DNA of 64,000 nt from Geothermobacter hydrogeniphilus (GCF_002093115.1 NZ_NAAD01000006.1:62001-126000), one strand, 5' to 3'. Shown: positions 31,701 through 39,997, counted from the stretch's first letter. The notes: generated by a model not told the origin, from the sequence alone. Numbers and translations are program-made.

Positions 31701-31803
31701 CGGGCAAATGCAGCAGGGAGAAGATGCCTCCCCCGGCGACAACGACGACAAACAGAAGGACCGCGATGGGATTGGCGATAGCCAGATGGAGAAACTTACG
31801 CAT
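28765..31803 (-). CDS. RND-family efflux permease
   Basis: 1012 residues, within the usual 1000-1070. It has the RND plan: an N-terminal helix, a large periplasmic loop, six helices, a second loop, six helices. Early PVGLFPGLDVPVVNVIS and the helix-4 motif VGMVVDDAIVVAENV, with the proton-relay Asp pair, show a functional inner-membrane antiporter. The Asp-pair form favours organic substrates over heavy metals, but the substrate cannot be fixed. Last gene of a leftward operon with its fusion protein and outer-membrane channel. GC content is lower than in the chromosome to the left, consistent with acquired cargo. Confidence 0.93.
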   Translation of the reverse strand: MRKFLHLAIANPIAVLLFVVVVAGGGIFSLLHLPVGLFPGLDVPVVNVISHDPGTASEDMELLITRPIEDRIRAIPGVRRVSSTSVEGISQITAEFAWGTRLTDARQLVQAELSSVQSNLPAGVTPRLENIGTTLQEVAGYVVYGAGDPVDLRATVQLNLASRLMGVEGVSRVEVLGGDEPAFVVHVRPEALSRIHLTISDVTAALVRYNRVAAADFITRGSREYLIRGDSRLQTIDDVLSVPVVENGANSVLLKDIATVTPGRVPRHYALHGNGLPAVSFVVFKQPNASTIDVVRGVDRELKEFRSLLPKRAQVRKFYDQSDIVTEARDSLFHDLMVGALLAAAVLFFFMGTVRATLIVTATIPITLLATLALMQAFGQTLNVITLSALTLAVGMVVDDAIVVAENVGRHLHATGDRQSASLDGAAEIAGADASGTFTTVAAFAPLLFLGGIAGLFVRPFGLVVSGALLASLIVSLTFVPMMFGHIGSTGQRRAVGSRLLTFIDAGLRKTLHFAFAHRGLTVAVGVMMLGLGGLAAWLGPISVLPPIDEGALLVEYVMPPGTSLKESNRIGDTLERTALAQPDIETVQRRTGSPANGFQIEGVNKGEMDMKLVPRGSRHYTVEQIFDHLRASYSKIPGVAFLYHQPTQEKMDESLSGLPAMFGVTVFGPDMNELVFLAGQVEKVMAQDPTIANIVNNTKIKSPQIVVRPNPVELARFGLSPADVFETIQAGRFGVQATTILHQRQQVQVLVKSNVPSDSTIDWLRDLTIPAATGQTVPLKTVADIQTTYLPAAVTRLNGEREITILAEVDGSISAAVSRLQQKFSSISLPDGYSIAFTGQYQVLQRTIMDFVLIGLAAVILIYLIMAMQFHSFLQPLIILVTIPVALVGAIVLLAVTQVGLDVSVGMGGLTLIGIAVNNAIVLLDYTNQQISAGHTISGALQEAASIRLRPILMTAITTIFALIPVAVNPAVGSRIFQPFAITVIGGLLSSTVATLVLVPVFRTFLSRQWK

Positions 31804-31806
31804 GCC

Positions 31807-32907
31807 TTAATCCTGCACCTTGAACTGTTCATTGAATTTACGGTAGAAAAGCTCATAAGCTCCCCTGAAAATAACCAACTGATCCTCTTTCAAGCCGGAA
31901 AGGATCTCGACCCAGCCGTCTTGCGCCATTCCTGTTTGGATGCCGATGCGCTCATAGGTACCGTCTTTACTAACGAATAAAAACGGATGGTCCTGAGCGT
32001 CATAAACGATTGCCGATTCCGGTACCGCCAAGACGCCGGATCTCGATTGAGCCACGATTTCCCCTCCGACCGATTGGCCGGGTCGCAGTTGCGCGTCTAT
32101 TTGCGGGCCTTCAATCCACACCGTCACAGCACCTGTACTGGAAGCCACTGGGAGAACCTGCCGGACTATGCCAGTGAGGGGTTGGCTTTCATTCAAGCGA
32201 ATGACCACCTCACGGCCCTGCAACTCAACGCCCCGTGGAGGGAAAAGCGACGCCTTGATCCGCAACCGAGCCGTATCGATGACGTCGCCGACAACTTGAC
32301 CGGCGGCCACATCCTGCCCCACGCTGACCCGCCGGTTGGTAAATATTCCCTTCATGGGCGCAGTTATACGGCTTTGCTGGTTTAAGGTTTTCAGATTCAA
32401 CCGCGCATCACGCAACTGCGTCTCCAGCCTGACCTTCGCTTCCTGTGCCGCAGCCACCTGATCCTTGGTCGTCAACCGAGTCTTGAGATTCTCTTCAAGG
32501 CGTACAAGTGTTTCCTGGCTAAGTCGAACCTGCGTTTCTAGGGATTCGATCTGAGCCATGAGTCTGGCGCGGGAATCTTCGATTTTTGGGCCCCCCAGCC
32601 GCATAATGGACTGGCCCTTTTCGATAAGATTTTGATCTTCGGCGTCAATGGCCTCGACCCTCCCCGCCACGAGAGCGGTCAATTCGATGGATACCTGTGA
32701 TTCCACTGTGCCGACCCAATGAACCTGAAGTGTGAAAGTGCGCTTAGTAGGATACGCGGTGCTGATCAGCGGCTCGGGGGCGGATGATGAATCGGTGGCG
32801 ATTTTCCCGGCGGCCGACTCCAGGGGCCCGATGTGCAAAAGAGCATAGGCTCCAAATCCGATGATCACGACAACCATCATCAGGATTGTAAGATATTTAT
32901 TCTTCAT
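31807..32907 (-). CDS. RND efflux periplasmic adaptor (membrane fusion protein)
   Basis: 366 residues with one N-terminal membrane anchor (about 7-27). The lipoyl/barrel halves flank a coiled-coil hairpin (about residues 110-190: IESLETQVRLSQETLVRLEE ... VAAAQEAKVRLETQLRDARL). GIFTNRRVSVGQDVAAGQVV is the second lipoyl half. The adaptor joins the RND permease to the outer-membrane channel. It is 3 bases from the permease gene and overlaps the channel gene by one base. Confidence 0.92.
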   Translation of the reverse strand: MKNKYLTILMMVVVIIGFGAYALLHIGPLESAAGKIATDSSSAPEPLISTAYPTKRTFTLQVHWVGTVESQVSIELTALVAGRVEAIDAEDQNLIEKGQSIMRLGGPKIEDSRARLMAQIESLETQVRLSQETLVRLEENLKTRLTTKDQVAAAQEAKVRLETQLRDARLNLKTLNQQSRITAPMKGIFTNRRVSVGQDVAAGQVVGDVIDTARLRIKASLFPPRGVELQGREVVIRLNESQPLTGIVRQVLPVASSTGAVTVWIEGPQIDAQLRPGQSVGGEIVAQSRSGVLAVPESAIVYDAQDHPFLFVSKDGTYERIGIQTGMAQDGWVEILSGLKEDQLVIFRGAYELFYRKFNEQFKVQD

Positions 32908-34364
32908 TATTTTTTCTCCACTCCGAACTCCGTCGATACCGTTTCCGACGACTGGTCTGCTTCCGGAATTTTATAAAAGCCCGTTGCCAGCTCGAGCGCG
33001 ACCACGGCCTGGGCGAGTTGCCCTTTCAAATCAACAACTTTTATCTGCGCATCGATCAGGTCAGTCCATGTACGGTAATAGACTAGGGCAATGGCTCGTC
33101 CATCAGTCAAAGCCGCGCGATAGTTTTCAACCAGCTTTCTGAGATCTGTTTCCGTTGCTTGGGCGGCGGCAATCTGCTCGTTCAAGAATCGGATACCGGA
33201 TTCAACTTGCTCAATATCTGAGTGGGTTTCAAAAACACGAGTTATGTACTCATCGTAAAGCTTCTTGCGAGTCGCTCGCTCGACCGCTATTTTCCCCTGG
33301 CCTCGGTTAAAGATCGGCAACTCTATGCTTAGGCTGAATCCAGTGGTCCGTAAGTTGTCTGTGTCTCTGTTGATCGTCGGACCGACGCTGATCCTCGGAA
33401 ATTGCTCCAGCACAGCAGCTCGAACCCTCGCCTCCTGGCTGTCGTACTCATGGTGCAATGCGAGAAGATCCAAACGCCTTTGCTCCAACCCGTCCATTAA
33501 AGACGTATTCGGCAAGATAATCCTGGAAGGCAGATGAAGGTTTTTACTCAAACGGATCTGTGAATCGGTCGGAAGTCCCAGCAATCGCAGAAGCTTCAGT
33601 CGTTGTTGGTCGGCCTGTTTCTCAAGCGAGAGCAGCCGCTCATTCACACTTGAATTGGCGGTCTGGACTGAATTCAAATCACTTGCGGTCATGAAACCAT
33701 TCGAGACTGCTTTCCGGACATGATCCAGATTTTCCACCATCTGCTGACGAACTTGTTCAAGTAGCCCAATTTGACTCTGCAGGCTCCACAATTGGTAGAC
33801 GGCTGCCTTGGCCCCTTGAGCAACCTGCCACTCATGCCAGGCAATATCCAAATCAATGGCCTCGCTATGTGCTTTTGCCTCCCACACTCTTGAAGTTCGA
33901 GAAATTAGAGACGTCACATTCCAGTTCAAGCCCAAGCCAAAGGCATTTACTCTGCCAGCCGTGTCGCCGCCTATCGGCACGTCAAGGCTGTAAGTCAATT
34001 CAGGATTAGGCAATAAACCTGCATCGAGTACCTGTGCGCCCGACAGTGCTCTTTGAGCGCGAACCGCACGCAGGGATGGATTCAGCAAAACCGCCAGAAC
34101 GGCCGCGCCGTCAGGTGAGAGTCCCTCATCCGCCTTCAACTCAACCGGGTGGAGAATCGGATGTTTGATTTCACGCGCAAGAGCTTGCACCTGTGCCATG
34201 TCAGGAGGCTGCAACCTGGCACGACCCCCCTCCTCGGTGATGGGCATCGGGCGGTATGTGGCACAGCCACTAACGGTAACAAGGAGCAAAAAAGCGCCTA
34301 CATATCGCCAGCAGCGTGCCCATTTTGTAAGATATTGTCCTGATCCTAAAAATCCACGTTTCAT
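32907..34364 (-). CDS. Outer-membrane channel lipoprotein of the TolC family
   Basis: 485 residues. Signal peptide with lipobox VSGC (Cys about residue 34). Two outer-membrane efflux repeats: the first includes LLNPSLRAVRAQRALSGAQV and PNPELTYSLDVPIGGD, the second the HHEYDSQEARVRAAVLEQFP segment and LSIELPIFNRGQGKI, a classic TolC-family phrase. It forms the exit duct of the pump. First gene of the three-gene operon; its start faces the QseB/PmrA-like box and the PepSY gene. Confidence 0.9.
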   Translation of the reverse strand: MKRGFLGSGQYLTKWARCWRYVGAFLLLVTVSGCATYRPMPITEEGGRARLQPPDMAQVQALAREIKHPILHPVELKADEGLSPDGAAVLAVLLNPSLRAVRAQRALSGAQVLDAGLLPNPELTYSLDVPIGGDTAGRVNAFGLGLNWNVTSLISRTSRVWEAKAHSEAIDLDIAWHEWQVAQGAKAAVYQLWSLQSQIGLLEQVRQQMVENLDHVRKAVSNGFMTASDLNSVQTANSSVNERLLSLEKQADQQRLKLLRLLGLPTDSQIRLSKNLHLPSRIILPNTSLMDGLEQRRLDLLALHHEYDSQEARVRAAVLEQFPRISVGPTINRDTDNLRTTGFSLSIELPIFNRGQGKIAVERATRKKLYDEYITRVFETHSDIEQVESGIRFLNEQIAAAQATETDLRKLVENYRAALTDGRAIALVYYRTWTDLIDAQIKVVDLKGQLAQAVVALELATGFYKIPEADQSSETVSTEFGVEKK

Positions 34365-34524
34365 AGTTCGATTGAAACTCCATCGGGCTCGGCTTTTCAG
34401 CGTACAAGCAGAACCTAGCCATGCCAGTCCACTCTACGGTCAGCTTGTTGCAGCTACTCAGGGAGCCTTGGGTAGAAAGAAGCAGAAAACCCCGTCGCCG
34501 GCAGCAGGACCCTAACAGGCCCTC

Positions 34525-34572
34525 CTTAAGGTTGCCTTAAGGAGGTGTCGATTATCTTCAGGCAGGCTTAAG
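34525..34572. promoter_or_regulatory. PmrA/QseB-type response-regulator box
   Basis: CTTAAG-GTTGC-CTTAAG (34525-34541): two direct half-sites with a 5-base spacer, the spacing of PmrA/QseB-family boxes, and also the centre of a perfect inverted repeat with 11-bp arms (34521-34545). A third CTTAAG follows at 34567-34572. It lies between the divergent efflux operon and the PepSY gene, so it may control both. Confidence 0.65.
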
Positions 34573-34704
34573 GGTTCAGGGCTAGTCTGTGGGTGCCGGT
34601 AACAACCATCGATTTGACCAGGTCTTCTGTTGCCGGACCGAGCGGTGGATAGCCCGCGATCTCGCTGTTCGGATTGTTCGGACGCGGTGGAAGGAGAATC
34701 TGTG

Positions 34705-35055
34705 ATGAGGCAAAAGGGAATGTTGTTTTTCGGTGTGCTTATGGTCGGCTTGCTGGCCGGAACGCTGGCGGTGGCGGTGGCGGATGAGAAGGATGCCCGC
34801 GAAATGCAGGCGCTGAAAGCCGCCAAGGTAAGCCTGACCGAGGCCATTGCCCAGGCCCAGGACGCTGCTCAAGGGGTGGCGGTGAGTGCAGAACTGGATG
34901 ACGAGGAGGCCGTACCCGTTTATCTGGTCGAGGTGGTGTCTGGCGGCCGGGACTATGAGGTCCGGGTCGATCCCGGGACAGGAAAGGTGCTCGACAAGCG
35001 GCTTGATCCCGAAGACGATGACGATGGGGATCATGATAAAGTAGAGCGCGATTGA
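34705..35055 (+). CDS. Secreted PepSY-domain protein
   Basis: 116 residues from the ATG at 34705, which has AAGGAG 8 bases upstream. A signal peptide (about residues 1-25) is followed by one PepSY domain: KVSLTEAIAQAQDAAQG, then VPVYLVEVVSGGRDYEVRVD and PGTGKVLDKRLD, ending in a run of Asp. Such proteins are often encoded beside PmrA/QseB-type two-component systems and may bind metal or inhibit proteases in the periplasm. Here it precedes a broken regulator gene of that type. Confidence 0.85.
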   Translation: MRQKGMLFFGVLMVGLLAGTLAVAVADEKDAREMQALKAAKVSLTEAIAQAQDAAQGVAVSAELDDEEAVPVYLVEVVSGGRDYEVRVDPGTGKVLDKRLDPEDDDDGDHDKVERD

Positions 35056-35062
35056 GTCGATG

Positions 35063-35092
35063 ACCGACCGGCCGTCGTGGCGGCCGGTCGGT
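35063..35092 (+). terminator. GC-rich hairpin after the PepSY gene
   Basis: ACCGACCGGCCG, 6-base loop, perfect complement. Only a weak T stretch follows, so it may pause or stabilise the transcript and not fully end it. Confidence 0.4.
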
Positions 35093-35166
35093 ATGTTCTG
35101 TGTAGGGAAAAACCAGAGATATGGTCAGTAGCATTGTCCCTCCGGGCGATGATGGAGGTATTTTCC

Positions 35167-35880
35167 ATGAAACTCCTGTTGGTCGAAGATGATGCCATGA
35201 TCGGCAAGGTGATGCTCCAGGGATTGGTGCAGGAGGGTCATGTTGTCGACTGGGCTCGCTCTGCAGTGGATGCGTCTATGGCGCTTCGCATTGGCCGTTA
35301 CGAGATGGTGCTTCTCGACCTGGGGCTGCCGGATGGCTCCGGGCTGGAGGTGCTGACCAACTACCGGCACGGCGGCGGAGACGCTGCGGTCATCATTGTC
35401 ACGACCCAAGATGCGGTTGCCGAGCGGATTGCCGGTCTCGATGCCGGGGCCGATGATTTTGTCACCAAGCCCTTCGACCTTGACGAGTTGGGGGCGCGGA
35501 TGCGGGTGGTTCAGAGACGCCGCCACGGACGGATCGATCCACTGCTGGTCTATGGTAGCCTGAGCCTGAACCCGGCCACGAAAGTCTGCCGATTGCAAAG
35601 CAAGCAAGTCTCCTAGTCCCCGCGGGAATATGCCCTGCTCGAAGCCCTGCTGGAATCCCCTGCGCGGGTCGTAAGCCGGGAGACGCTGGAGGAACGCCTT
35701 TACGGCTGGGAGACCGAGATCGAAAGCAACGCAGTCGAAGTGCACATCCATCATCTGCGCAGGAAGCTGGGTAAACTTCTTAACTTTCAAATCCAGCGGC
35801 TCCAATCCCAAAACCCCCTGAGTCCAGAAAACCAAAGCCAATCGCCCGTCAGACATCTTCGTTACCTTCGCCCGCAGTAA
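35167..35880 (+). pseudogene. Broken OmpR/QseB-family response regulator
   Basis: Start ATG at 35167 with GGAGG upstream. The receiver domain is intact: acidic pair LLVEDDAMIG, phosphoacceptor Asp51 in MVLLDLGLPDGSG, Lys in DDFVTKPF. A TAG at 35614 interrupts the frame after 149 codons. Directly after it the same frame continues as [20 protein letters not shown] and [14 protein letters not shown], the winged-helix DNA-binding domain, so one base change (for example TTG to TAG) made the stop. The domain is cut again at about 35775: the final hairpin strand is replaced by unrelated sequence up to a TAA at 35878. No sensor kinase follows. The receiver alone may still be made. The sequence from 35880 to 36064 holds no clear gene. 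Confidence 0.85.
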
Positions 35881-36064
35881 CTTCTACTCAAGGTTCCCCC
35901 CGTACTCATTCCATAGTCAACAAACGTAAACAGTTTGTCGATCATGGGCTGCCACCTCCAGCGATAACCTCGAACCGGAACCCGAGACGCAATCCGGCCA
36001 GGGCTCCTCAAGGACCAACTTGGACAACCTCTTCAGGAAATAACAGCAAAGGGGCGAAGAAATC

Positions 36065-36477
36065 ATGCCACGCCTTGCCTACATAATCCTATTTCTAGCA
36101 GTCAGCCCGTCCTGGGCTGACTCTTTCTGCTTCCAGGAGGCCGGTGAAACCTACCAGGTACCCCCCCCCGGCTCCGCGCCATCGCAAAGGCCGAGAGTAA
36201 TTTTGGCTCTGCGGCCCCAAACCACAACCGCAACGGCACCGTCGATATTGGACTGATGCAGATCAACTCCATCTGGCTGGACCAGCTCGGCCCGACCTGG
36301 GACTACCTGTTCGACCCCTGCACCAACATCATGACCGGCGCATGGATTTTGAGCCGGTGCATCCAGGACTACAGCTACACCTGGCGGGCCGTCGGCTGCT
36401 ACCACAGTCGAACCCCGACCAGAAGGGACGCCTACGCCGCCCATATCGCTGCGATCCTCAGGGAGGAATCCCGGTGA
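36065..36477 (+). pseudogene. Lytic transglycosylase of the conjugation system, frameshifted
   Basis: The first frame gives a signal peptide and ADSFCFQEAGETYQVP, then meets nine C at 36161-36169. After that run a second frame continues without a stop as LRAIAKAESNFGS (catalytic Glu in AES), NRNGTVDIGLMQINSIWL and TWRAVGCYHSRT, the complete SLT-type domain of VirB1/TrbN-like proteins. Seven or ten C would restore one frame of about 137 residues. Either a true frameshift, a length-variable tract, or a sequencing error. Such enzymes open peptidoglycan for the transfer apparatus. The next gene starts within its stop codon (GTGA). Confidence 0.85.
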
Positions 36478-37208
36478 TCCCGAAAGACCTGCTGGAGAAA
36501 TACAACCTCCCCGAGAACATGGCCGCGGAGGCCATCGAGTCAGCCATCTCCACGGTTCTCTCCGCCTCATTCGGAACGACCTGTCTGATACGCCTTGGAA
36601 ACGACTTGGAGATCATCTCCCTGAACCTGACAGGTGGAGACAACCAGCCAGCCGTCCTGGTCGACCCGACCACTCTGTCCCGACACCTCCAGCGACAGAT
36701 CCGCCACCGGATCAAGCAGGAACTCGAAAAGCGCCAGGCCATCCACGAAGGCAACCTGCTCCGCTCCCTTCGTGGCCAGGTGGTAAAAGGCGAAATCCGC
36801 CAGGTCTCCCGAACCGGCGATGTCACCTTGGCCCTGGAGACTGAGGACCACTTCCGCCAACTCACCCTTACCGGCACCTGCCCGGTCCGCTACATCCCAA
36901 AGAAAGAGCGTGGCGGCCTTCTTCTCGGAGAGATCCGGACATTTCTCGTCACCAGCATCCTCCCGGTCCAGCAGAACGGCCGCTACAAGGTCCATATTCG
37001 ACTGAGCCGTACATCCAAAGTCTTACCGGAACTGCTGCTGCGCCAGACAACCGAAATCCAGGAAATCCACTGTGCCAGGCGGATAGCAGGAGCTTTCAGC
37101 GAAATCGAATCATCCAGATTCCTCCCCAAAGACGCCATCAAAACCGTCTCCCGGGAGTTGAAGGAAAGGATCATCGTCCGTGTTCTTCAGACGAAAAAAA
37201 GCGCCTGA
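36474..37208 (+). CDS. NusA-like protein with S1-type RNA-binding region
   Basis: 244 residues from a GTG at 36474 with GGGAGG 8 bases upstream, overlapping the previous stop. The order resembles the front of NusA: an N-terminal helical domain, then about residues 85-165 an S1-like barrel (RGQVVKGEIRQVSRTGDVTL, VRYIPKKERGGLLLGEI) ending in KVHIRLSRTSKVLPELLLRQ, much like the NusA phrase before its KH domains, then IQEIHCARRIAGAFSEI. KH domains 1 and 2 are at best partial. A role in antitermination or RNA binding for the element is plausible; homology is judged by eye only. It overlaps the TraD gene by 29 bases. Confidence 0.55.
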   Translation: MIPKDLLEKYNLPENMAAEAIESAISTVLSASFGTTCLIRLGNDLEIISLNLTGGDNQPAVLVDPTTLSRHLQRQIRHRIKQELEKRQAIHEGNLLRSLRGQVVKGEIRQVSRTGDVTLALETEDHFRQLTLTGTCPVRYIPKKERGGLLLGEIRTFLVTSILPVQQNGRYKVHIRLSRTSKVLPELLLRQTTEIQEIHCARRIAGAFSEIESSRFLPKDAIKTVSRELKERIIVRVLQTKKSA

Positions 37209-38556
37209 ACCGACCACCCTGATCGGCACCGGGGTCAACCTCGACAACCCCGGCAAAATCATCCCCATCCGCCTGCCCGACAGCCACCGCAAACGACACA
37301 CCTTCGTCTTCGGCACCACCGGGGTCGGCAAAACCCGCCTGGCCGAACTGATGATCGAGCAGGACATCCGGGCCGGCAAGAATATCGTCTTTCTCGACCC
37401 CAAGGGGGACCAGCAGATTTTCACGAAGATATACGACGTGGCCCGACAGTGCGGCAGGGAAGAGGAGATGCAACTGGTCACGCCGATCTACCCCGAATAC
37501 TCGGCGGTCATCGACCCGCTGGCCTACTACTTCATGCCGGACGAACTGGTCGGTCACCTGGTCGCCGGCATCAAGGACGGCAAGGAACCTTTTTATCGCA
37601 ACGTCGCCAAGGAAGTCGCCTCGGCGGTCGTCACTGGCAACATCCTGCTCGCCCGCGCCGAAGGCCGTCCCCCCATCCAGAACATCGACTCCGTGCGCCA
37701 GGCTATCCGCAGGTCCGCCCTGGAGGAAATGCGGCAAGCCCTGGAACGGATTACCGACCCGGAGGCCCAGTCGGTAGCAGGCGTCCTCCAGGACATTCTC
37801 GATTCCCCCCAGGGATATTACGAGAAAGTCAGCACGACCCTGAGAACCGCCCTGAACGAGCTGTCCAGCGGCAACATCGGCCAGATCATCGGCAAAGCCG
37901 ACAGCAACCGGTTCATCGAAAAAATGGAACAGGGCAAGGGCGTGATCCTGGTCGTCCACACCGGCTCGATGATTACCCGCGAGGCCGGAGAAACCCTCGG
38001 GCGGGTTGTTCTCTCCATGATCCAGTCCTTCGTAGGCCGGGTCTACCTCTCCGGGCGGCAGAAAATCGAGCGGGGCCTGTCCATCTACATCGACGAGGCC
38101 CAGTCCCTCTTCTACAAGGGTGTCGAAGACCTGTTCGCCAAAGCCGGATCAGCCGGTGTCATGGTCCAGGCGTTCGCCCAGTCGGTCAACCAGCTCTACT
38201 CCGTCCTGGGAGAGAACGAGGCGAAGTCCATTCTCGACAACACCAATACCAAGATCTTCATGCGCTGCACCGACGCCGAAACCTCCGAGTACGTCGTCCA
38301 GCACTTCGGAACCAGGAAGGTCCTGTCCACCATCTACAACCCGGCGCAGATCACCACCCGCGAGATCGAGGAAGACGTGCTGCGGGTGCAGGACATCCTG
38401 AGCCTGCAGCCGCAGGACTTCTATATGATGACCTTCTCCGGCAGGCATCGGGGCCGCACCGCCACCGTCAAGGACCCGAAGCTGACCATCCAGTTCCCGG
38501 ACGCGCCGGCCATCGTTCGGGCTGACCGCAATCAGGGTGAACGTCATGCTGTCTGA
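37180..38556 (+). CDS. traD: TraD/VirD4-type conjugation ATPase
   Basis: 458 residues from a GTG at 37180 (AAGGA 9 bases upstream). Walker A FGTTGVGKTRL, Walker B LSIYIDEAQSLF, and the GKNIVFLDPKGD segment of the HerA/TraD family. Coupling proteins deliver the relaxase-DNA complex to the secretion channel. This one lacks the two N-terminal membrane helices of F TraD and is shorter, so it may be anchored by a partner such as the next, membrane-anchored protein, with which it overlaps by 11 bases. It belongs to a tightly packed run of transfer genes. Confidence 0.85.
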   Translation: MFFRRKKAPEPTTLIGTGVNLDNPGKIIPIRLPDSHRKRHTFVFGTTGVGKTRLAELMIEQDIRAGKNIVFLDPKGDQQIFTKIYDVARQCGREEEMQLVTPIYPEYSAVIDPLAYYFMPDELVGHLVAGIKDGKEPFYRNVAKEVASAVVTGNILLARAEGRPPIQNIDSVRQAIRRSALEEMRQALERITDPEAQSVAGVLQDILDSPQGYYEKVSTTLRTALNELSSGNIGQIIGKADSNRFIEKMEQGKGVILVVHTGSMITREAGETLGRVVLSMIQSFVGRVYLSGRQKIERGLSIYIDEAQSLFYKGVEDLFAKAGSAGVMVQAFAQSVNQLYSVLGENEAKSILDNTNTKIFMRCTDAETSEYVVQHFGTRKVLSTIYNPAQITTREIEEDVLRVQDILSLQPQDFYMMTFSGRHRGRTATVKDPKLTIQFPDAPAIVRADRNQGERHAV

Positions 38557-39997
38557 CCTGATCCTGCTGATCGGCGGTGGCGCCTGCCTAGTGCTGATCC
38601 TCTACGCCGCCGCCCAGCTTCTTCCACAACGCTCTCGCGGAAAGAAAGGGGAACGTCGCCTGCTCGGAGAAATCGCCTGGCTCTGGACGGGCAAGGGCGA
38701 TGTCGTTGACTTCCGGGAAATCGCCCGGATCTGGCGGATCACTCCCGAAGTCCGCAACGAACCGCAGCCGCCTCCCGAATATGCCAGGGAGGAGATCCGC
38801 CAGTTCCACGCCCGCTGGCTGACCCTGCCGACGGTCCAGGGAGAGAAAAGACAGGTCATTGAGGGCATCCTGTCCATTCTCGACAGCCAGGGCAACTGCC
38901 CCTCCGTCGTGCAGCGCAACAAAAACGAGGCCGAAGCCAAGTACGACAAGGACGTGTTCGCCCTGCTGGCGAAAGTCCCGCTCTGGCAGCACAGCCTGGC
39001 TGTGGCCGGACACCTGGCGGGCGGTATGAAGCAGGCGGTGATGGTCCCTGACGCCCTGATTGCCGGCCTTGGTCACGACCTCGGCAAGATCCCCGCCTAC
39101 CAGGACACGCTCTACCGGACGGGAGATCATCCGATCCTCTCCATCATCGCCCTCAACCGCATCCCCGGATTCGAGTCCATGTCGAACATGGACGATATTT
39201 CCCAAGCCATCCGGCAACACCACCAGCTCGCCCCGGAAAACCCTCTCGGGACGGCACTGAAACAGGCCGACCAGAAGGCCCGGCTTGAGGAGATCAGCAG
39301 GCTCTCCCCGGCAGGACAGATCCGGCTGGAAGAGGAGGCAGGAGAGGAGAAACCAGGAGAAGAAGCCGCCCCGGAGGTTCCCCCGGTACTCATATCTAAA
39401 GCGAAGACACCGAAAAAGGAGCAACCCTCGAAGTCCGCCGCGGACAGCGAGAAGACAGAGGAGGAACTGACGGGCAGCCAGGCAGCCGGCGGGCAGGCGG
39501 AAGAGCATACCCCGTCACCGTCGACCAGGGACGGGGATTTTTTGCAGGACTTCGACCTGGAAACCATCCTCGACGCCCTGAAGAAACGGATCAACCGGAT
39601 CGAGAAGGGCCGCTGGTCGATCATCTCGACTCCGGAAGGGCATGTCCTCTGCCAGCCGGACGCACTCTGGCAGGAGATCAAGAAGGCCGGCAGGAAAGCT
39701 CCGGAACTGCAACTGGGCGATGCCGATGAGGGAACGAAACGGAAGTATCTCGGCAGGATCGTGGAGCGCATGAGCCAGGAGCTGAACGCCATCAACACCA
39801 GCCTGGTCGCAGAGGGCTACCACACCGCCCAGTGCCTGATCGTTATGGGCAGCGGCAAGGCGTTTCGCGTTCCCCTGATCCCGTTCCGGGCTGAAGCCTT
39901 CAAGGCCCTGCCGTCCCAGCTCGAAGCCCTCAAAGGACCGGGGATCAGGAAGATGGTGCAGAAAGTCAAGCTTCCGAACCAGGAGAGCGGGGCATGA
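38546..39997 (+). CDS. Membrane-anchored HD-domain protein, possible MOBH-type relaxase relative
   Basis: 483 residues from the ATG at 38546 (AGGGTGA upstream). One N-terminal membrane helix (about 4-24). The middle has an HD domain: WQHSLAVAGHLAG, then LIAGLGHDLGKIPAY and QAIRQHHQLAPENP. A charged low-complexity linker (about 260-330) leads to a C-terminal domain of about 150 residues. MOBH relaxases of SXT-type elements also combine an HD domain with a separate C-terminal domain, and this gene sits beside traD as traI does there. Similarity is only in layout; a nucleotide hydrolase is the alternative. Confidence 0.6.
   Translation: MLSDLILLIGGGACLVLILYAAAQLLPQRSRGKKGERRLLGEIAWLWTGKGDVVDFREIARIWRITPEVRNEPQPPPEYAREEIRQFHARWLTLPTVQGEKRQVIEGILSILDSQGNCPSVVQRNKNEAEAKYDKDVFALLAKVPLWQHSLAVAGHLAGGMKQAVMVPDALIAGLGHDLGKIPAYQDTLYRTGDHPILSIIALNRIPGFESMSNMDDISQAIRQHHQLAPENPLGTALKQADQKARLEEISRLSPAGQIRLEEEAGEEKPGEEAAPEVPPVLISKAKTPKKEQPSKSAADSEKTEEELTGSQAAGGQAEEHTPSPSTRDGDFLQDFDLETILDALKKRINRIEKGRWSIISTPEGHVLCQPDALWQEIKKAGRKAPELQLGDADEGTKRKYLGRIVERMSQELNAINTSLVAEGYHTAQCLIVMGSGKAFRVPLIPFRAEAFKALPSQLEALKGPGIRKMVQKVKLPNQESGA

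Noticed and set aside
35614-35616. Pyrrolysine or other programmed readthrough of the TAG
   Set aside because: The regulator is also truncated at its C-terminus, which fits decay better; no supporting genes are in the window.
35800-35960. Small minus-strand frames after the broken regulator, one with a GGAGG site
   Set aside because: The 27-codon frame and the longer one beyond it have no recognisable family, and the longer one runs antisense through the regulator; more likely debris of a recombination junction.
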